This document shows, piece by piece, positions 1 through 10,784 of a DNA stretch of 38,612 bases (the first letter of the stretch is position 1; each line of letters opens with the position of its first letter). This DNA comes from Nemertoderma westbladi (Eukaryota > Xenacoelomorpha > Nemertodermatida > Nemertodermatidae). The stretch is taken from positions 1-38,612 of the forward strand of contig JAUCBJ010008782.1 in NCBI GenBank assembly GCA_032718475.1. Reading direction: 5' to 3'. The notes beneath the pieces are model-generated. The model had not been told where the DNA came from, did not search any database, and saw only the letters and a list, made by a program, of their open reading frames with translations. The position numbers were made by a program, and so were the translations under genes.

Positions 1-98
1 ACTAATATGCTGATTTAATTAATTTATCTACAGATCTACGCTGCTGTATCATAATAATTATTTATTATATTGGAAAAAAAGTAGAAATATTTTTTCAC

Positions 99-158
99 TA
101 TTCTCGAGGCATTTTATTTACCGAGCGCCAGCGAGGTTAATAAAGGGTCGAGAGAATA
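99..158. repeat. Imperfect inverted repeat, about 60 bp
   Basis: The two arms start with TATTCTC at the left and end with GAGAATA at the right. They pair through GAG/CTC, a T/A-rich stretch (ATTTTATTTA against TTAATAAA) and a central ACCGAGCG/CAGCGAGG core. It reads as a foldback remnant. No flanking target duplication was seen. Confidence 0.5.
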
Positions 159-408
159 TTGAAAAAAAACTAAATGTTAATGTTAATTACTCAATGTTAA
201 ATAATTTAGTGTTCTCGAATATTTATTACGTAACTAGAGAGCCACTTAACAACATAAACCAATATTGGATATTGAGTTCCGTTTTGGAGAACGCTGTGCA
301 GACACTAAGTTACAGTAACTTCTGAGTGTCTGAATGGATTTTGCTCAAATGACGTGTAAACCTTTTCTACGTCAATGCTCTTTCAACACATTTAACCCTT
401 TCAACCCT

Positions 409-463
409 ATGTCTCAACAGTTGAGACATGACATACTGCGCCATGTCTCAACTGTTGAGACAT
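409..463. repeat. Pair of 21-bp palindromes
   Basis: Two copies of a palindrome built on TGTCTCAAC/GTTGAGACA lie at 409-429 and 443-463, 13 bp apart. The central base is A in the first and T in the second, so the two are exact reverse complements and the pair could also fold as one long hairpin. Confidence 0.8.
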
Positions 464-600
464 GAGTTCCTATCGTTTCCTGTCCAGTGCCAGTCAATCC
501 AGCCCATTCTATAGATGATTTTTGAATACTCCGTGCATTTAGATGTGTTAATGGTGCAAAATGGCCCACTGTCTGGCAACTGCAGGCAGTAGCCAGTCTA

Positions 601-818
601 CTTGCATACTACTATAGTTAGACCTTATTTATTTTATTTATTATTTATTTATTTATCTTATTTATTTATTATTCTGATTATACTGATGTATTGCATTAGT
701 TCATTATTCAGATACAGACTGTAGAAACATATATAATATTGGATATAATATGCTTCCTTATTTTTTGACAGACAGACTGACAGACAAACAGACATACATA
801 CAGACAAAGACAGATACA
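601..818. repeat. Simple repeats: (TTTA)n then (CAGA/GACA)n
   Basis: Positions about 625-672 are ATTT/TTTA tandem repeats. Positions about 768-815 are degenerate CAGA/GACA repeats. A similar TTTA-then-CAGA pairing recurs near 36,120-36,180, so the two arrays may be remnants of one dispersed element. Confidence 0.6.
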
Positions 819-991
819 TCCTAGTGTTGGTCAGTCGTGGAAACTGACATCAGAAATGAAATCAGCGACCTGGAAAACCCCCATGGCGAATGTTTTTATT
901 ACATAATATGCCTCCTTATTTTCTAACCAAAGCAATGACCGAAATTTGTGCCATTTTGTCGACAAGCATTCTTATTATATGTCATCTACCT

Positions 992-1045
992 GTAATGCAG
1001 CTGCAATGCAGCATGCCGATTGCCGATCCTAGTAGTAGTAGTATG
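992..1045 (+). mobile_element. LINE 3' tail fragment with (TAG)n end
   Basis: The sequence AATGCAGCTGCAATGCAGCA followed by a GCCGATCC stretch and TAGTAGTAGTAG matches the 3' tail of the LINE family seen on the minus strand near 28.9, 30.8 and 37.2 kb. Only the tail is present. It sits just upstream of the splice acceptor of the hAT-type gene, in what should be its intron. Confidence 0.65.
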
Positions 1046-1141
1046 TGAACACATACCTCTACTCCTACTGTATTACCGTTATAAAAAATATATTTTACGG
1101 TATAAAAAATATATTTTAATGTGTTTTTTTTATCTCTATAG

Positions 1142-3761
1142 GCTTTGCTCAACATGAGTGCTCTGTGGAGCATGTTGGTGCAATGGCTGCGTGGTCAGAG
1201 CGACAGTTGCGTGAAAAGAGCAACCTATCAGTGAGTACGTTAGTCAATGACGCCCAGTTGGAGAAGAATCGGTACTACCTTTCTTCCATTATAGACATTG
1301 TGCGATTTCTTACGGTAAATGGTCTCCCCTTGCGCGGTGATAAGGAAGATAATATAAGACAATGTATAACTACATTAGACTGCGACACTGGAGAATTGGA
1401 CAGCAATGGATTGCCATGTGGTTTATTCCTCCGTCTTTTTGAATTCACTATGAGAAAGGATGATAAGTTGAGAGATATATACAAGACAATCCCCAACGTG
1501 GCCACATACACTTCGCCAGGAATTCAAAATGAGGTTATTAATGTAATGGCAAACCTGGTTAAGGAACATATAGTAGATATGGTAAAGACAGCAGATGTGC
1601 CATACTTTACTTTGAAAGTCGATGGAACACGTGACCCAACTGGAATTGAGGATTTGAGTATTGTTGTGCGTTTCGTTAAGGTTGGCGTGGTTGAGGAGCA
1701 CCTCCTGGAAATTGCAAAGGTTGTCGAACTTGATGCCAAGTCGTTAACTAATGCCATTATGGAGGAACTGAAGTCATCTGGTTTAGATCCGAGTAATATT
1801 ATCTGTCAGTGTTACGATGGGGCTGCTGTAATGTCTGGTAAGCATGGAGGGGTGCAGGCATTACTGCAGGATGCTGTAGGTAAAAGCATTCCATATGTAC
1901 ACTGCTATAATCACCAATTGCACTTGGTGGTTGTGCATGCACTGCAAGAGAATCTATGGGCTAGAAATTACTTTGAACTTTGTTCAGTCTTGTATAACTT
2001 CACTAGGAAGCCCAAGGTCGCTGCTCTGTATGATGGTGCTAAACTCCATCGCCTTCTCGAACAGAGGTGGTCTGGACATTTACAGACAACTAAGACTATA
2101 TTATACAATTTTGAAGAGATAACCAATCTTCTCAAATCCTGTGCCGATTGCTCAGAAACTGATATTTCTGTGGAGGCTACTGGTCTACTAATGAAGATCA
2201 GAGAATCTAAGTTCATGTTCATGTCTAAACTGTGCTTCAAGATTCTTAGCTTATTGAAACCAGCCAATGATGCTCTACAGTCAAAGTCAATGGATTTGCT
2301 CTCAGGTTCCGAAGTTGTTCTAGAATGCCTGAAATGCATTAAGGATCTACGCAACAGTAAATTCTTCAGCGAGATTTATGTCCCAACCAATGACGATGAT
2401 TGCAGATCAAGAAAAAGGCGCGTTCATGTAACTAGCACAAGGTTAGACATTTTTGTAATTGTTGATTACGTTCCACATGGTGGACCTTTGAATCATTTAT
2501 GTCATATTTCTGATTTGAATTTTGACAATTTTATTAATAATAAATTAAAAAATGTTAAGGCATTAACGGGAATGTGGGTTAATTTTATAAAAATGATTTT
2601 TAAGGAACACATCTATATTTGTGAGTGCGAATCTGAGGAGGTCACCAAAATAAACCCCAGTGTAGCCCACCTCTAGTAATATTACAAAACATGAGGTTAA
2701 TAATTTAAATGTAAAATGTATTTGTAGATTATCGGACTCTGTGGCATATGAGACTCTAGGATCCGGATCCAGACCAAGTTCGCATTGTTCCCGTGATGTC
2801 TCTGCGAAGGATAATTTCAAGCAGACCTATAGTGAAATTCTAGACCTCATTATTACGGAGATGGAGGCTCGGTTTGGAGGCAAGAGCGATATTGTAAGTT
2901 TAGTTTGTTCGGACTTATTAGTATATTAGATTATTATTAGATTATTATTTTATTTAACTTCTAATACTGGGCTATAAGTTGTATAGATATCATGCAAAAT
3001 AAAAATCAGGGGTGTGGGTCAATAATGACACCCCCCCCCCCCCCCCCCACCCTCCCCTACGAACCCCGATTTTTATTTTGCATGCATACATTTCGAATGC
3101 TCATTGCAAGTTGTATTTTTTGGCGTAAAATTTGGAACTATAACAAAATTTTGCACCCACCCCCGAAAAATACACGTTTGAGAGTGCAATTATTATTTAT
3201 TCCATCGAAATCAGAACCCAGAAAAACCGACGTAACTCAAAAATATACATGGTATAACTTTTTTTATAAGAAAATTTCAGATTTCCAACTCCATTTGTTT
3301 TCAGAAATATAACAACATTAACAACACTAACAACATTAACATATACAATTTGCCCTTTGCAGCTAACTGCAATTGGAGTTTGTGGAAATCTGGGACAATG
3401 TGTAACTCCAGGAGAGATCCAGCCACTCGCCTCATTATGTGGGATACGAATTGAAGATCACATGGACGAGATCAAAACTGGAAGAACTTTCATCAAAAAC
3501 AAACTGAAGGGAGAAGATAAGAGTAACCTTTCGTTGATTGTATCAACCATGTACCCTTATCGGGATGCCTTCCCCAATGCATACCGATTGGTAGCGGCAG
3601 GATTAACGTTTGGTTCTTCATCAGCAACCTGCGAAGCATCATTCAGTGCCCTCGCACGAATATTAACTGCATTTCGGTGCTCAATGTCGCACGGACGTAA
3701 GGCCAATCTAGTAATACTGGTTAGTGCTGTAGTGTCTGAGTCTCAGACACTACAGCACTAA
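1142..3761 (+). CDS. hAT-type transposase or transposase-derived gene (ZMYM1-like), spliced, 5' incomplete
   Basis: Three exons are supported: 1142-2441, 2728-2893 and 3363 to 3719 or 3761, with acceptors TATAG, TTGTAG and TTTGCAG and donors GTTAGA and GTAAGT. Codon phases join correctly at both introns. The first exon is open upstream of any start codon to the acceptor at 1140-1141, so an upstream exon (in this family often a zinc finger) is missing. Visible hAT features are an NRYYLSSIIDIVRFL block, a KVDGTRDP block, CYDGAAVMSGKHGG with a candidate catalytic Asp, HCYNHQLHL (C/H motif), and the C-terminal dimerisation signature SATCEASFSALARI in exon 3. The frame can be read to a TAA at 3759-3761. 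However, family similarity stops at NLVIL, where a GTTAGT donor occurs at 3720, so a last exon may also be missing. It is either a transposon or a host gene derived from one. No terminal inverted repeats were found. Confidence 0.75.
3031..3048. repeat. 18-C homopolymer
   Basis: An uninterrupted run of 18 C lies inside the second intron of the hAT-type gene. Its exact length is a likely sequencing or assembly uncertainty. Confidence 0.9.
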
Positions 3762-3762
3762 C
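3720..3762. repeat. Perfect 43-bp palindrome at the end of the hAT-type gene
   Basis: Two perfectly complementary 21-base arms (3720-3740 and 3742-3762) flank a single central T at 3741. The left arm begins with GTTAGTGCTG at a plausible splice donor. The right arm contains the TAA stop. The encoded residues after NLVIL do not look like hAT sequence. Confidence 0.9.
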
Positions 3763-4840
3763 CCTGTAACCAGCTAACAGACTAACTTTATTCCAGTATT
3801 CGCAGATTCGGCTACCTACTTGTCACCGGTACTCCAATTAATACTCCTGTACGTAGGCCATGCTTGTACTCGTACTATATGACTGTAGCTAGACCAGTAC
3901 TGCAGTAGACAGGTAGACATACCGGTAGACCTGTAGATTGCTACCATCCCTGCCACGTCACTTAGGCAGGTCTACTGCTGTAATGTCAGACTACTGGACT
4001 ATACTCAGATACTGTAGTTTTAGCTATTGTTTGCTTTGTTGCCCCATCGTCGCTACTGAAAAAGAATATGGGGCGAGTTGCGAGCCATCAGCGAACTGCT
4101 TTAATTATACTATGGCCGTTTCCAAAAGTCTGGGTGTTGTGTCAGTGTGTGTGTGTTTGTCGGAAGCCAATATCAGAATAACATATCCATATTATAATAA
4201 TTATAATTGTTCGCTGAGATGGCTTTCCAGATTCTGCTTCATGGAGGCCCCTCTCTTGTTATACTGTAGTGTAGATGTAGAACGCTAAGAGTATACTGTA
4301 CAAGACAATGGAATTAGAGTGGAATGAACTTAGGCTTGGGGGGGGGGGGGGGGGGGGTGCAATTGCCCAAGGGATCTAAGATCTAGGAGATAAAAATTAC
4401 AGGCATAGAGAGGGCGAAATGTTGGAGTATTAAAGCCTATTCCTACAGTGTTATATTTACTGCAAAGATGTAGCCTCTGTTATATACCGACCGCTAATGT
4501 AAAAGCGTTTAGATTTATCAAAGTATTTATTATATTGTTTAAATTTAAAAAGTTTGATTTAAATGCGCAAATTGCAAAACCTCAATATTGTTTCCATTTT
4601 CCAGCCTGAATTATGTTTTACATCAATCAAAAATATTTCAAATGCATTTCTGTACTACAGTAAATAGACTAATTAGAAACAAAAATAAAAAAAATTTCAA
4701 AAAAAATTATTTTTACGGAATGCCAAACTATATACAATAATTGTATACATTATCCATCCGACAGGGTTGTTTTTTGCTAATTATTATTTGCATCACTGGA
4801 GTGATTTGCATGTTAACGCAATTTTTATCCAACATGCGCA
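3763..4840. other. Non-coding interval with a 20-G homopolymer
   Basis: No credible gene was found. The stretch includes short local repeats around 3,780-3,980 (GTAGAC and CCGGTA motifs), an uninterrupted run of 20 G at 4338-4357, and A/T-rich sequence from about 4,500 to 4,840. Confidence 0.6.
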
Positions 4841-4844
4841 CTAT

Positions 4845-5205
4845 TTGTTTTTACGTAAACCATGAGGTAAACATGAGGTAAACCATATACAGTACATTAG
4901 CAAGGAATAGTTGTTATCGAGTTTGCTGGAGATTAATGATGCGTGTATTAATACCGCAAAATCAGGCTTTGGTGAAATTGCCACGTACAGTACTCTGTTT
5001 AGATTGCGAAGATGATAGTATGATTCTCTTACTATTCGGGACACTTTTCAAGAGTAAGATGTGAATCTATAATTTGGCCGATGTTTTGTACTATTGAGCT
5101 ACATGGTAATATATCCGAACCTGCTTGTAATGTTGGTTCTACGAACTGGTTCCAAAATCTTGAATGGAGCAAAACCACCTCCGTTTCATGCGAGTTCATT
5201 TTCCA
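4845..5205 (-). pseudogene. CR1/L2-like non-LTR reverse transcriptase fragment, frameshifted
   Basis: Two minus-strand frames read like adjacent parts of the C-terminal half of a CR1/L2-type reverse transcriptase. The first, from about 5205 down to 5035, contains KMNSHETEVVLLHSRF and GQIIDSHLTL, corresponding to the usual KLN..KTEVLL and LGV.FDSHLTL blocks. The second, below 5044, contains SYYHLRNLNRV and HASLISSKLDNNYSLL, corresponding to the FHLRNI and TSRLDYCNSLL blocks. A frameshift separates them. The catalytic YADD part and both ends are missing, so this is a dead fragment of a family different from the (TAG)n-tailed LINEs elsewhere in the window. Confidence 0.7.
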
Positions 5206-5289
5206 CGGTTTTACCCCTGTAAATATTGTGACGTCTATTCCATGTCGAGCTACCGTTAGTCCGAAATGTCCCCTAATTGCTGAGCTCGC

Positions 5290-5850
5290 TGCCTGATCAC
5301 TTAGACCACACTCATGACTCATCGGTGAGTCATAGCACCCAAAGGGTGTCATTGGCGCCAGACTGTCGGGGTGATACCTCCCAATTAGTCTAATTAGACC
5401 CTAATTCACAGGTGTCATAAATTAATTAGTAGGCCTATATTCAATTAATGATCAATTAATCCCCAATAGGTGTCTTATGACTTCTAATTAGGGTTTAATT
5501 GCTTACCCTAATTAATCACACTGATTAGCGCTTGGACACCCAATGGGTCATCAGTGATGTCCAACTATCACCGAGCTGGCCAAACGGGTGTCATTAAGTG
5601 ACACCTCCCCTCTGATTTTCCTAATTACTCATACCTCCCAAACTGTATCCAAGCGCCCCTCCCCCTCATCCAATAGGCTTTACTAATCCTTTACCAATTG
5701 CATTATGTGCCCTTTATTGCATCGGACCTACTGTACCTCTATTATAACCCCAGGGTCATAACATTAATTAAGCTGCAAGCCGCCTTTGATGTCGTTATTC
5801 AATGGCGCCACATTGGCTACCATTGAAAAACATTAGGTGAGCTATAACTA
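5290..5850. repeat. Interval with recurring GGTGTCAT and ATTAATTAG motifs
   Basis: No gene was seen. GGTGTCA-type words recur near 5345, 5411, 5467 and 5587, with inverted TGACACC near 5600. They are interleaved with A/T-rich CTAATTA words. It could be a decayed non-autonomous element, but no paired ends could be defined. Confidence 0.35.
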
Positions 5851-5859
5851 GCCTCGTGC

Positions 5860-6345
5860 GACGTCAACAAAGGTGCGTCCTCATTGGCTGCTTTACTTAC
5901 ATCTGCTCTATGATTGGTTGCTTTACTTACATCTGCGCTCATCTAGCTGCATGGTGCAGCACTACCACTGCCGCATCTACAGTGGTTCCACGTGTAGTGC
6001 TGCCTCTGCTGCATCTAGCTGCATGTGCTGTGCAGCGCTACCACTGTGGCATCTAGCTGCATTTTGCAACGCTACCACTGTCGCATCTACAGTAGCTGCA
6101 CATGAAGCGCTACCACTGCGGCATCTAGCTGCACGTGTACTGCTACCACTGACGCATCTAGCTTAACATGCAGCGCTACCACTGCTGCATCTAGCTGCAC
6201 GTGCGGCGCTACCACTGTCACATCTAGCTGCATGTGCAGCACTACCAGTGCCGCATATCTACAGTAGCTGCGAGTGGATTGCTACCGTTGCGGCATCTGG
6301 CTGCACGTGCAGCGCTACCACTGTCGCTTTTGCTGCATACTGCTT
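5860..6345. repeat. 33-bp minisatellite with E-box palindromes
   Basis: Degenerate tandem units of about 33 bp read GCTACCACTG, then a variable triplet, then GCATCTAGCTGCACGTGCAG. Some units are expanded to about 39 bp by an ACAGTAGCTG insertion. At least nine units lie between about 6040 and 6345. The best units contain GCTGCACGTGCAGC, a perfect 14-bp palindrome around the E-box CACGTG. Because 33 is a multiple of three, the array gives spurious open frames with 11-residue repeats. Upstream, at 5880-5940, is a shorter direct repeat (ATTGGCTGCTTTACTTACAT). Confidence 0.85.
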
Positions 6346-7231
6346 TCGCTGTATATCGAAATCTTATATTTTATCAGAGAATTATTCAATATCTAAGCAC
6401 ATAATATTTCGTGCCAAATCTGTGCTGTATATCACTGTTGAGATTGTTTGTCCGTTGCTTAGCATCGGTTGCCGTAACTCTAAGGCTCCTATTGGCTGCC
6501 ATTCTTGCAATATTCTTACGCCTTATTGGCTGTTCTATTTGCAGTGTTACTTGTTTATATAGTCGATGTTCATGCCATTACTCTCTAGGCATAACTTGAT
6601 AACATCTAAGCCCACTACGAGTTGTGTAATTTGCAGGACTCGTAATATTTCACCTGCTCGTTGCATACATTAATTAATTGCTCGCTGTGTTACATTATTG
6701 ACTTGCGGTATGTTGCATTATTATTAATTACTATTATTGCTTTACTATTGTTGATGAATATACAAGACCAGAGATCAAACCAACTCGATTTCCACACGGT
6801 TAGTGCTGACTGCGCCCTGTCTGTAATGGATTCGGTTCATCTAGTGCGCGTGTGTGCGTCCTTAGTACAGCAATATTATTCCCCAACTAGTAATTATAAT
6901 CTATTAACACTATGTATGCAGCACGAGCGATCAGTGTGCTTACCACCACGCACTGAGTCCTACAAGGTATCCTACCTGTAATATATGTAAGTCACACGTA
7001 CATTTACTCGCCAACAACACATTATAACGGAACGGTTTACATGTAACTGTCACTTTATTCCCTTGAAGCAGTTTATAAGTGCCGAAGCTTTATACTTACA
7101 GTAATTGGTTGTACATCCAGTTTAGATATATATATTAGATAATATATACAGTATATACACCCATACACTCATAAGAATTACAAATAGACTCGTTGTAGCT
7201 GATGTAGGTTAGCCTCCTGTAAAAGCCTTGA
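6346..7231. other. Non-coding interval
   Basis: No gene, long repeat or paired termini were recognised. Reading frames of about 100 codons here have no recognisable motifs. Confidence 0.5.
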
Positions 7232-8105
7232 CAGTCACATCTACAGTAGCTGAACGTGCAGCGCTACCATTGTCACATCTAGCTGCATGTGCAGCACTAC
7301 CACTGTCGCATGTACAGTAGCTGCACGTGCAGCGAGACTATTGCTGCATCTAGATGCATATGTACTACTACTACTGTCGCATCTACCTTCACGAGCAGCG
7401 CTGCCACTGCCGCATCTAGCTGCACATACATCGTTACCAACACTATCGGTAATTCAAAAACGCCAACCGGCATGGCAGCTTGTTACTTTTTTATGCAGCT
7501 CGTCTGCAGTAATCCAAAATCGCCGCATGGCACACAGCGGTTGCAAACCGCTATGCGTCGCTCTCAACGAACAGTTACGTATGAACAGCTAATTGCGTCC
7601 TTGCAGCTAAATCGAAAATGGAGATTAAGGGATTGAAATTATTTAATCTTATTTTTAGCTTCATATTGAACTCGTCTTTTTTAAAATAAAATCAAATATA
7701 CAGGCCTATATTATTTATCTTCAATATACTTTAACTTGATACATTGTTTTCCTCTTAGAAATACGTAACTTACTATTGTATATTTAGAGAGTAGAGCAGA
7801 GAGAGTGTTCGCGCTTTCAGACCTTTGGCAGTTTAACCCGCCAAATTAGGATGTCTTCTAGATAATAAATCGCTTTTAGCCTCTGACAAGTATTTGATTC
7901 ACTACACTAGTTGAAACCAATCTGTGCGCGATCATTCACCCGCTGGATATACCCGGGAGATTGACTTCGACGGCTTAATCTTATTGCTATGTAAGCCTAA
8001 TGTATTATTCGACTGACAGTATTATATAATCTCTGACAATATTATTCACCTTCGGGGAATATTAACAGTTCCTTTTGGACGTGGCGCTCTATCTATATAA
8101 ACAGA

Positions 8106-8113
8106 GCTATGAC
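8106..8113. repeat. 8-bp target-site duplication, left copy (GCTATGAC)
   Basis: GCTATGAC lies directly before the CATGGCC terminus and recurs at 10777-10784 directly after the opposite terminus. The unoccupied single copy is at 25904-25911 in copy B. Confidence 0.95.
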
Positions 8114-8338
8114 CATGGCCTACTTTATAAGAGGCCATGACAACGCACGGGCAAATAGCTGACTTGGAGGCCACTTTGTTTATGGGTGTAAGTCGGAATA
8201 TATGGTAGATACAAACTTCTAACCTTTACCTACCCCCACTAAGTCGATGCTGAGGATCTCAAATATCATATTTAAAATTGTTTATCTCGAGACCCTGTTG
8301 CTATGGCAACATCTAATCAGTGGATACCGGTTGACCGG
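8114..8338. repeat. Left terminal inverted repeat of the P-type element
   Basis: This stretch matches the reverse complement of the right end with only scattered differences. It contains CTACCCCCACTAA at 8230-8242, the 13-bp motif also found, in the opposite sense, inside the unassigned transposon at 19.5-23.2 kb. Confidence 0.9.
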
Positions 8339-8722
8339 TATTTGTCTGTCTGTATAGCATGTAGCCTATATCTGTATATGCCTAGTTTCTAGTGGGGCGG
8401 CCTACTTCATGTGTACTTCTGTATTCTGTTTTCTTCCAAATGTATAGCACATAGTACTTATCCTTTATCGGTGCCTGTGACCACTTATGGCTTAATACTC
8501 CTTGCTTAATACATAGGGCCTATTGTTGTTTGTGATACCGGTACCTCGTTTTATTATGTTTGACAGTTGATGTGGTAGGCCTAGCCTATTAATTCGGTAA
8601 TTACCGTCTGAGATCTGACCGTGACCGACAGATTGAACAGTTGAAGCAGTAATCATCGCCTCGGAGTCCTTACTTACCTGCATTCAGTATTTACATGCGG
8701 TTTTCTAGTTGCATTGCATGCG

Positions 8723-9076
8723 ATGCCTAGAAAGTGCTGCATTCCACTTTGTCGCTCCAACTATGCAAATGAATCACCGGTAACCGTTTATCGAGTTCCT
8801 AGTGACGAGCCGTATCATTCTCAATGAATGAGCGTTCTATTGAAAGTTCGCCAAAATTTAATTGTCTCCAAGCACACAGTTGTGTGTGAACTGCATTGGC
8901 CGGAGGGGTTTTCGTTTTCCCAACGTAGGGCTTTTCGCTCACAGAAATTAATTCCTGTCGAACCCCCCTCGATATGGCCTCAGATTTCTCCAAGTTGCTG
9001 TCCCATATCTCAGCCAAAACTGCGCGATGTATCTAAAGCCTTGGTTAACCACTCAGGGAACATTTCTTTTGTTTGA
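8723..9076 (+). pseudogene. THAP domain of the P-type transposase, with an in-frame TGA
   Basis: The ATG at 8723 opens MPRKCCIPLCRSNY, the start of a C2CH THAP zinc finger. The frame meets TGA at 8825-8827 after 34 codons. It then continues in the same frame with TVVCELHWPEGF, matching the second half of a THAP domain (C..H followed by an aromatic residue). The TGA falls where THAP domains usually have Trp, so a TGG-to-TGA change is the simplest explanation. After about residue 90 the family similarity ends, and the next recognisable transposase block is in another frame from 9027. Everything between the THAP region and the DxxHLxK block is missing. Confidence 0.8.
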
Positions 9077-10319
9077 TTTTGTTCACTTGATTAAATCAAT
9101 TCGCAATAATTGGATCACTGAAAAGAACCAGGCAATAAACCTCGATGGCAAGATAGCCAATTGGTCGAGTATTAGAAGTTTATACGAGTCTGAGAAGTCC
9201 AATGTTGTTAAAATTGGTCATCGACTTATTCACAAAGCTGTATACCCGAAACCTATTGAGAGACAAGACGTTTGTTTAATGCTTCGAGTATTTTGTGACG
9301 AAACTGTAACAGCTTTACGTACTCATACGAAATCAAACAAAACTGACAAAGACACGGCAGATTTCATAGAAGTTTTTGTGAAGGCATTCAAGATATTAAA
9401 TGTGAAGTCCAAGAATGAGGCTATACATTTAAATGATGAATGGCGGAGTCCCATATCAGATCCTGGTGATAAACAGTTGAATATACTGCTCGATATAGCT
9501 TCTAATGTTGAGAAAATGAGGTGTGTAAATGGTAAAACTCGCTATCAGACATTTACAACAGATACAGCTAGCGCCATTGTTCATACGTTTCGTGGTTTTG
9601 TAGATTTGGTGAAATCGTTACTTCAACGCAATTTCGATTATGTTTTGTGTGGTAATTTTACCACTGATCCACTGGAAAAAGCTTTCGGTCGGATTCGCCA
9701 GTCAGCGGGAGGAACATACTTCATTGCAGCAGTGCAAGCCCTTCAGTATTACCAAATACAAAAAACAAAACTGTTAGCCTCAATTAATTTCGAGTTTCTC
9801 CGACATGAGCAGTCAACAACGCAGAGCGATTACGACTCACATAAATGCTCTAAATGTAATGTCATATTGACTGAATTTATTGTAGATCTCGTCGAGACAC
9901 TACCTATGTGTGAAGATGAGATAAATGTTGACACTAAACAAGCGTTGTACTTTATTGCCGGTTATCTTCAGCGATCTTTACCGGAGAATACTAACATAGA
10001 CCCTTCTACAGTTGTCTATACAGAGTACAGCACCTATTAGAAAGAGCTAGACTGAGGTCGCCTTACTACACCATCAGATATACTAGTGCAGTTTACCTTT
10101 TATTGTTTTATTTTTTTTCTTAACATCAGTGTGCTTTCAGTTTGCCGGAGAAGTCTTTGCAGCTACTTTAGCTTTGTGTCAAGTCAATATTTTGATGGTG
10201 AGATTCCACAAGTGTGTCTAATGAAGCTAACTAATATTTTTTTAAACAATCAAACGAAACTCCTTACACCATTGTCTTCGAAGGAATCTTCTACTAATAA
10301 ACTAAAGTTGTCACTATAG
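9027..10319 (+). pseudogene. P-element/THAP9-type transposase, C-terminal half, with in-frame stops
   Basis: The first 337 codons are open (9027-10040) and carry LLFDFVHLIKSIRNNW, the D..H..K..RNN block of P/THAP9 transposases. They also carry TTDPLEKAFGRIRQSAGG, the late block that contains the catalytic Glu in this family, then a Cys-pair CSKCNV and an FIAGYLQR block. A TAG at 10038-10040 and a TGA shortly after interrupt the frame. The residues around the TGA (ELD*GRLTTPSD) match the LDRGGL..PS block of homologues, so CGA-to-TGA is likely. The frame is then open to 10319. The helix-turn-helix, GTP-binding and first catalytic parts are absent, so the copy cannot make active transposase. Confidence 0.8.
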
Positions 10320-10418
10320 TTCTTATTTTTCTACTTATTTGATTTACTTTTACTGTAACTTATACGCAACTTATATATTTGATTTAAGTATTATTTTCAT
10401 TTTTTTAATGGAAGTTCA

Positions 10419-10776
10419 ACCGGATACTGATCAACCGGTATCCACTGATTAGATGTTGCCATAGCAACAGGGCCTCGAGATAAACAATTTTAAATATGAT
10501 ATTTGAGATCCTCAGCATCGACTTAGTGGGGGTAGGTAAAGGTTAGAAGTTTGTATCTGCAGCCGTTTAGAAGTTAGATGTTGCCATAGCAACAGGGTCT
10601 CGAGATAAACAATTTTAAATATGATATTTGAGATCCTCAGCATCGACTTAGTGGGGGTAGGTAAAGGTTAGAAGTTTGTATCTACCATATATTCCGATTT
10701 ACACCCATAAACAAAGTGGCCTCCAAGTCAGCTATTTGCCCGTGCGTTGTCATGGCCTCTTATAAAGTAGGCCATG
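10419..10776. repeat. Right terminal inverted repeat of the P-type element with internal tandem duplication
   Basis: The inner part pairs with the left arm through the ACCGGTATCCACTGATTAGA region. A 108-bp block is then repeated (10451-10558 and 10576-10683) with a 17-bp linker, so TTAGTGGGGGTAG occurs twice (10523-10535 and 10648-10660). The outer end is an inverted copy of the left terminus. Confidence 0.9.
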
Positions 10777-10784
10777 GCTATGAC
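10777..10784. repeat. 8-bp target-site duplication, right copy (GCTATGAC)
   Basis: Direct repeat of 8106-8113, directly after the CCATG terminus. Confidence 0.95.

Larger units (their letters stand above)
8114..10776 (+). mobile_element. Defective P-type (THAP) DNA transposon, 2,663 bp
   Basis: The element begins CATGGCCTACTTTATAAGAG and ends with its reverse complement. The terminal inverted repeats run to about 225 bp (left arm 8114-8338). It is flanked by the 8-bp duplication GCTATGAC. An 8-bp duplication and a CATG start are typical of P elements. The right end carries an extra tandem copy of a 108-bp block of the inverted repeat (10451-10558 and 10576-10683). The interior holds remnants of a P/THAP9-type transposase on the plus strand. 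The near-identical copy B has a clean empty site, so both boundaries are certain. Confidence 0.95.

Noticed and set aside
3031-4357. 18-C and 20-G homopolymers as possible quadruplex or regulatory elements
   Set aside because: They are simple slippage products in non-coding sequence, and their length is unreliable in assemblies; no supporting context.
7287-7636. Open frames of about 100-115 codons over the minisatellite, with near-identical partners at 24.1-24.4 kb
   Set aside because: They arise because the 33-bp repeat unit keeps frame; the translation is an 11-residue repeat with no gene features, and the matched pair is explained by the segment duplication.
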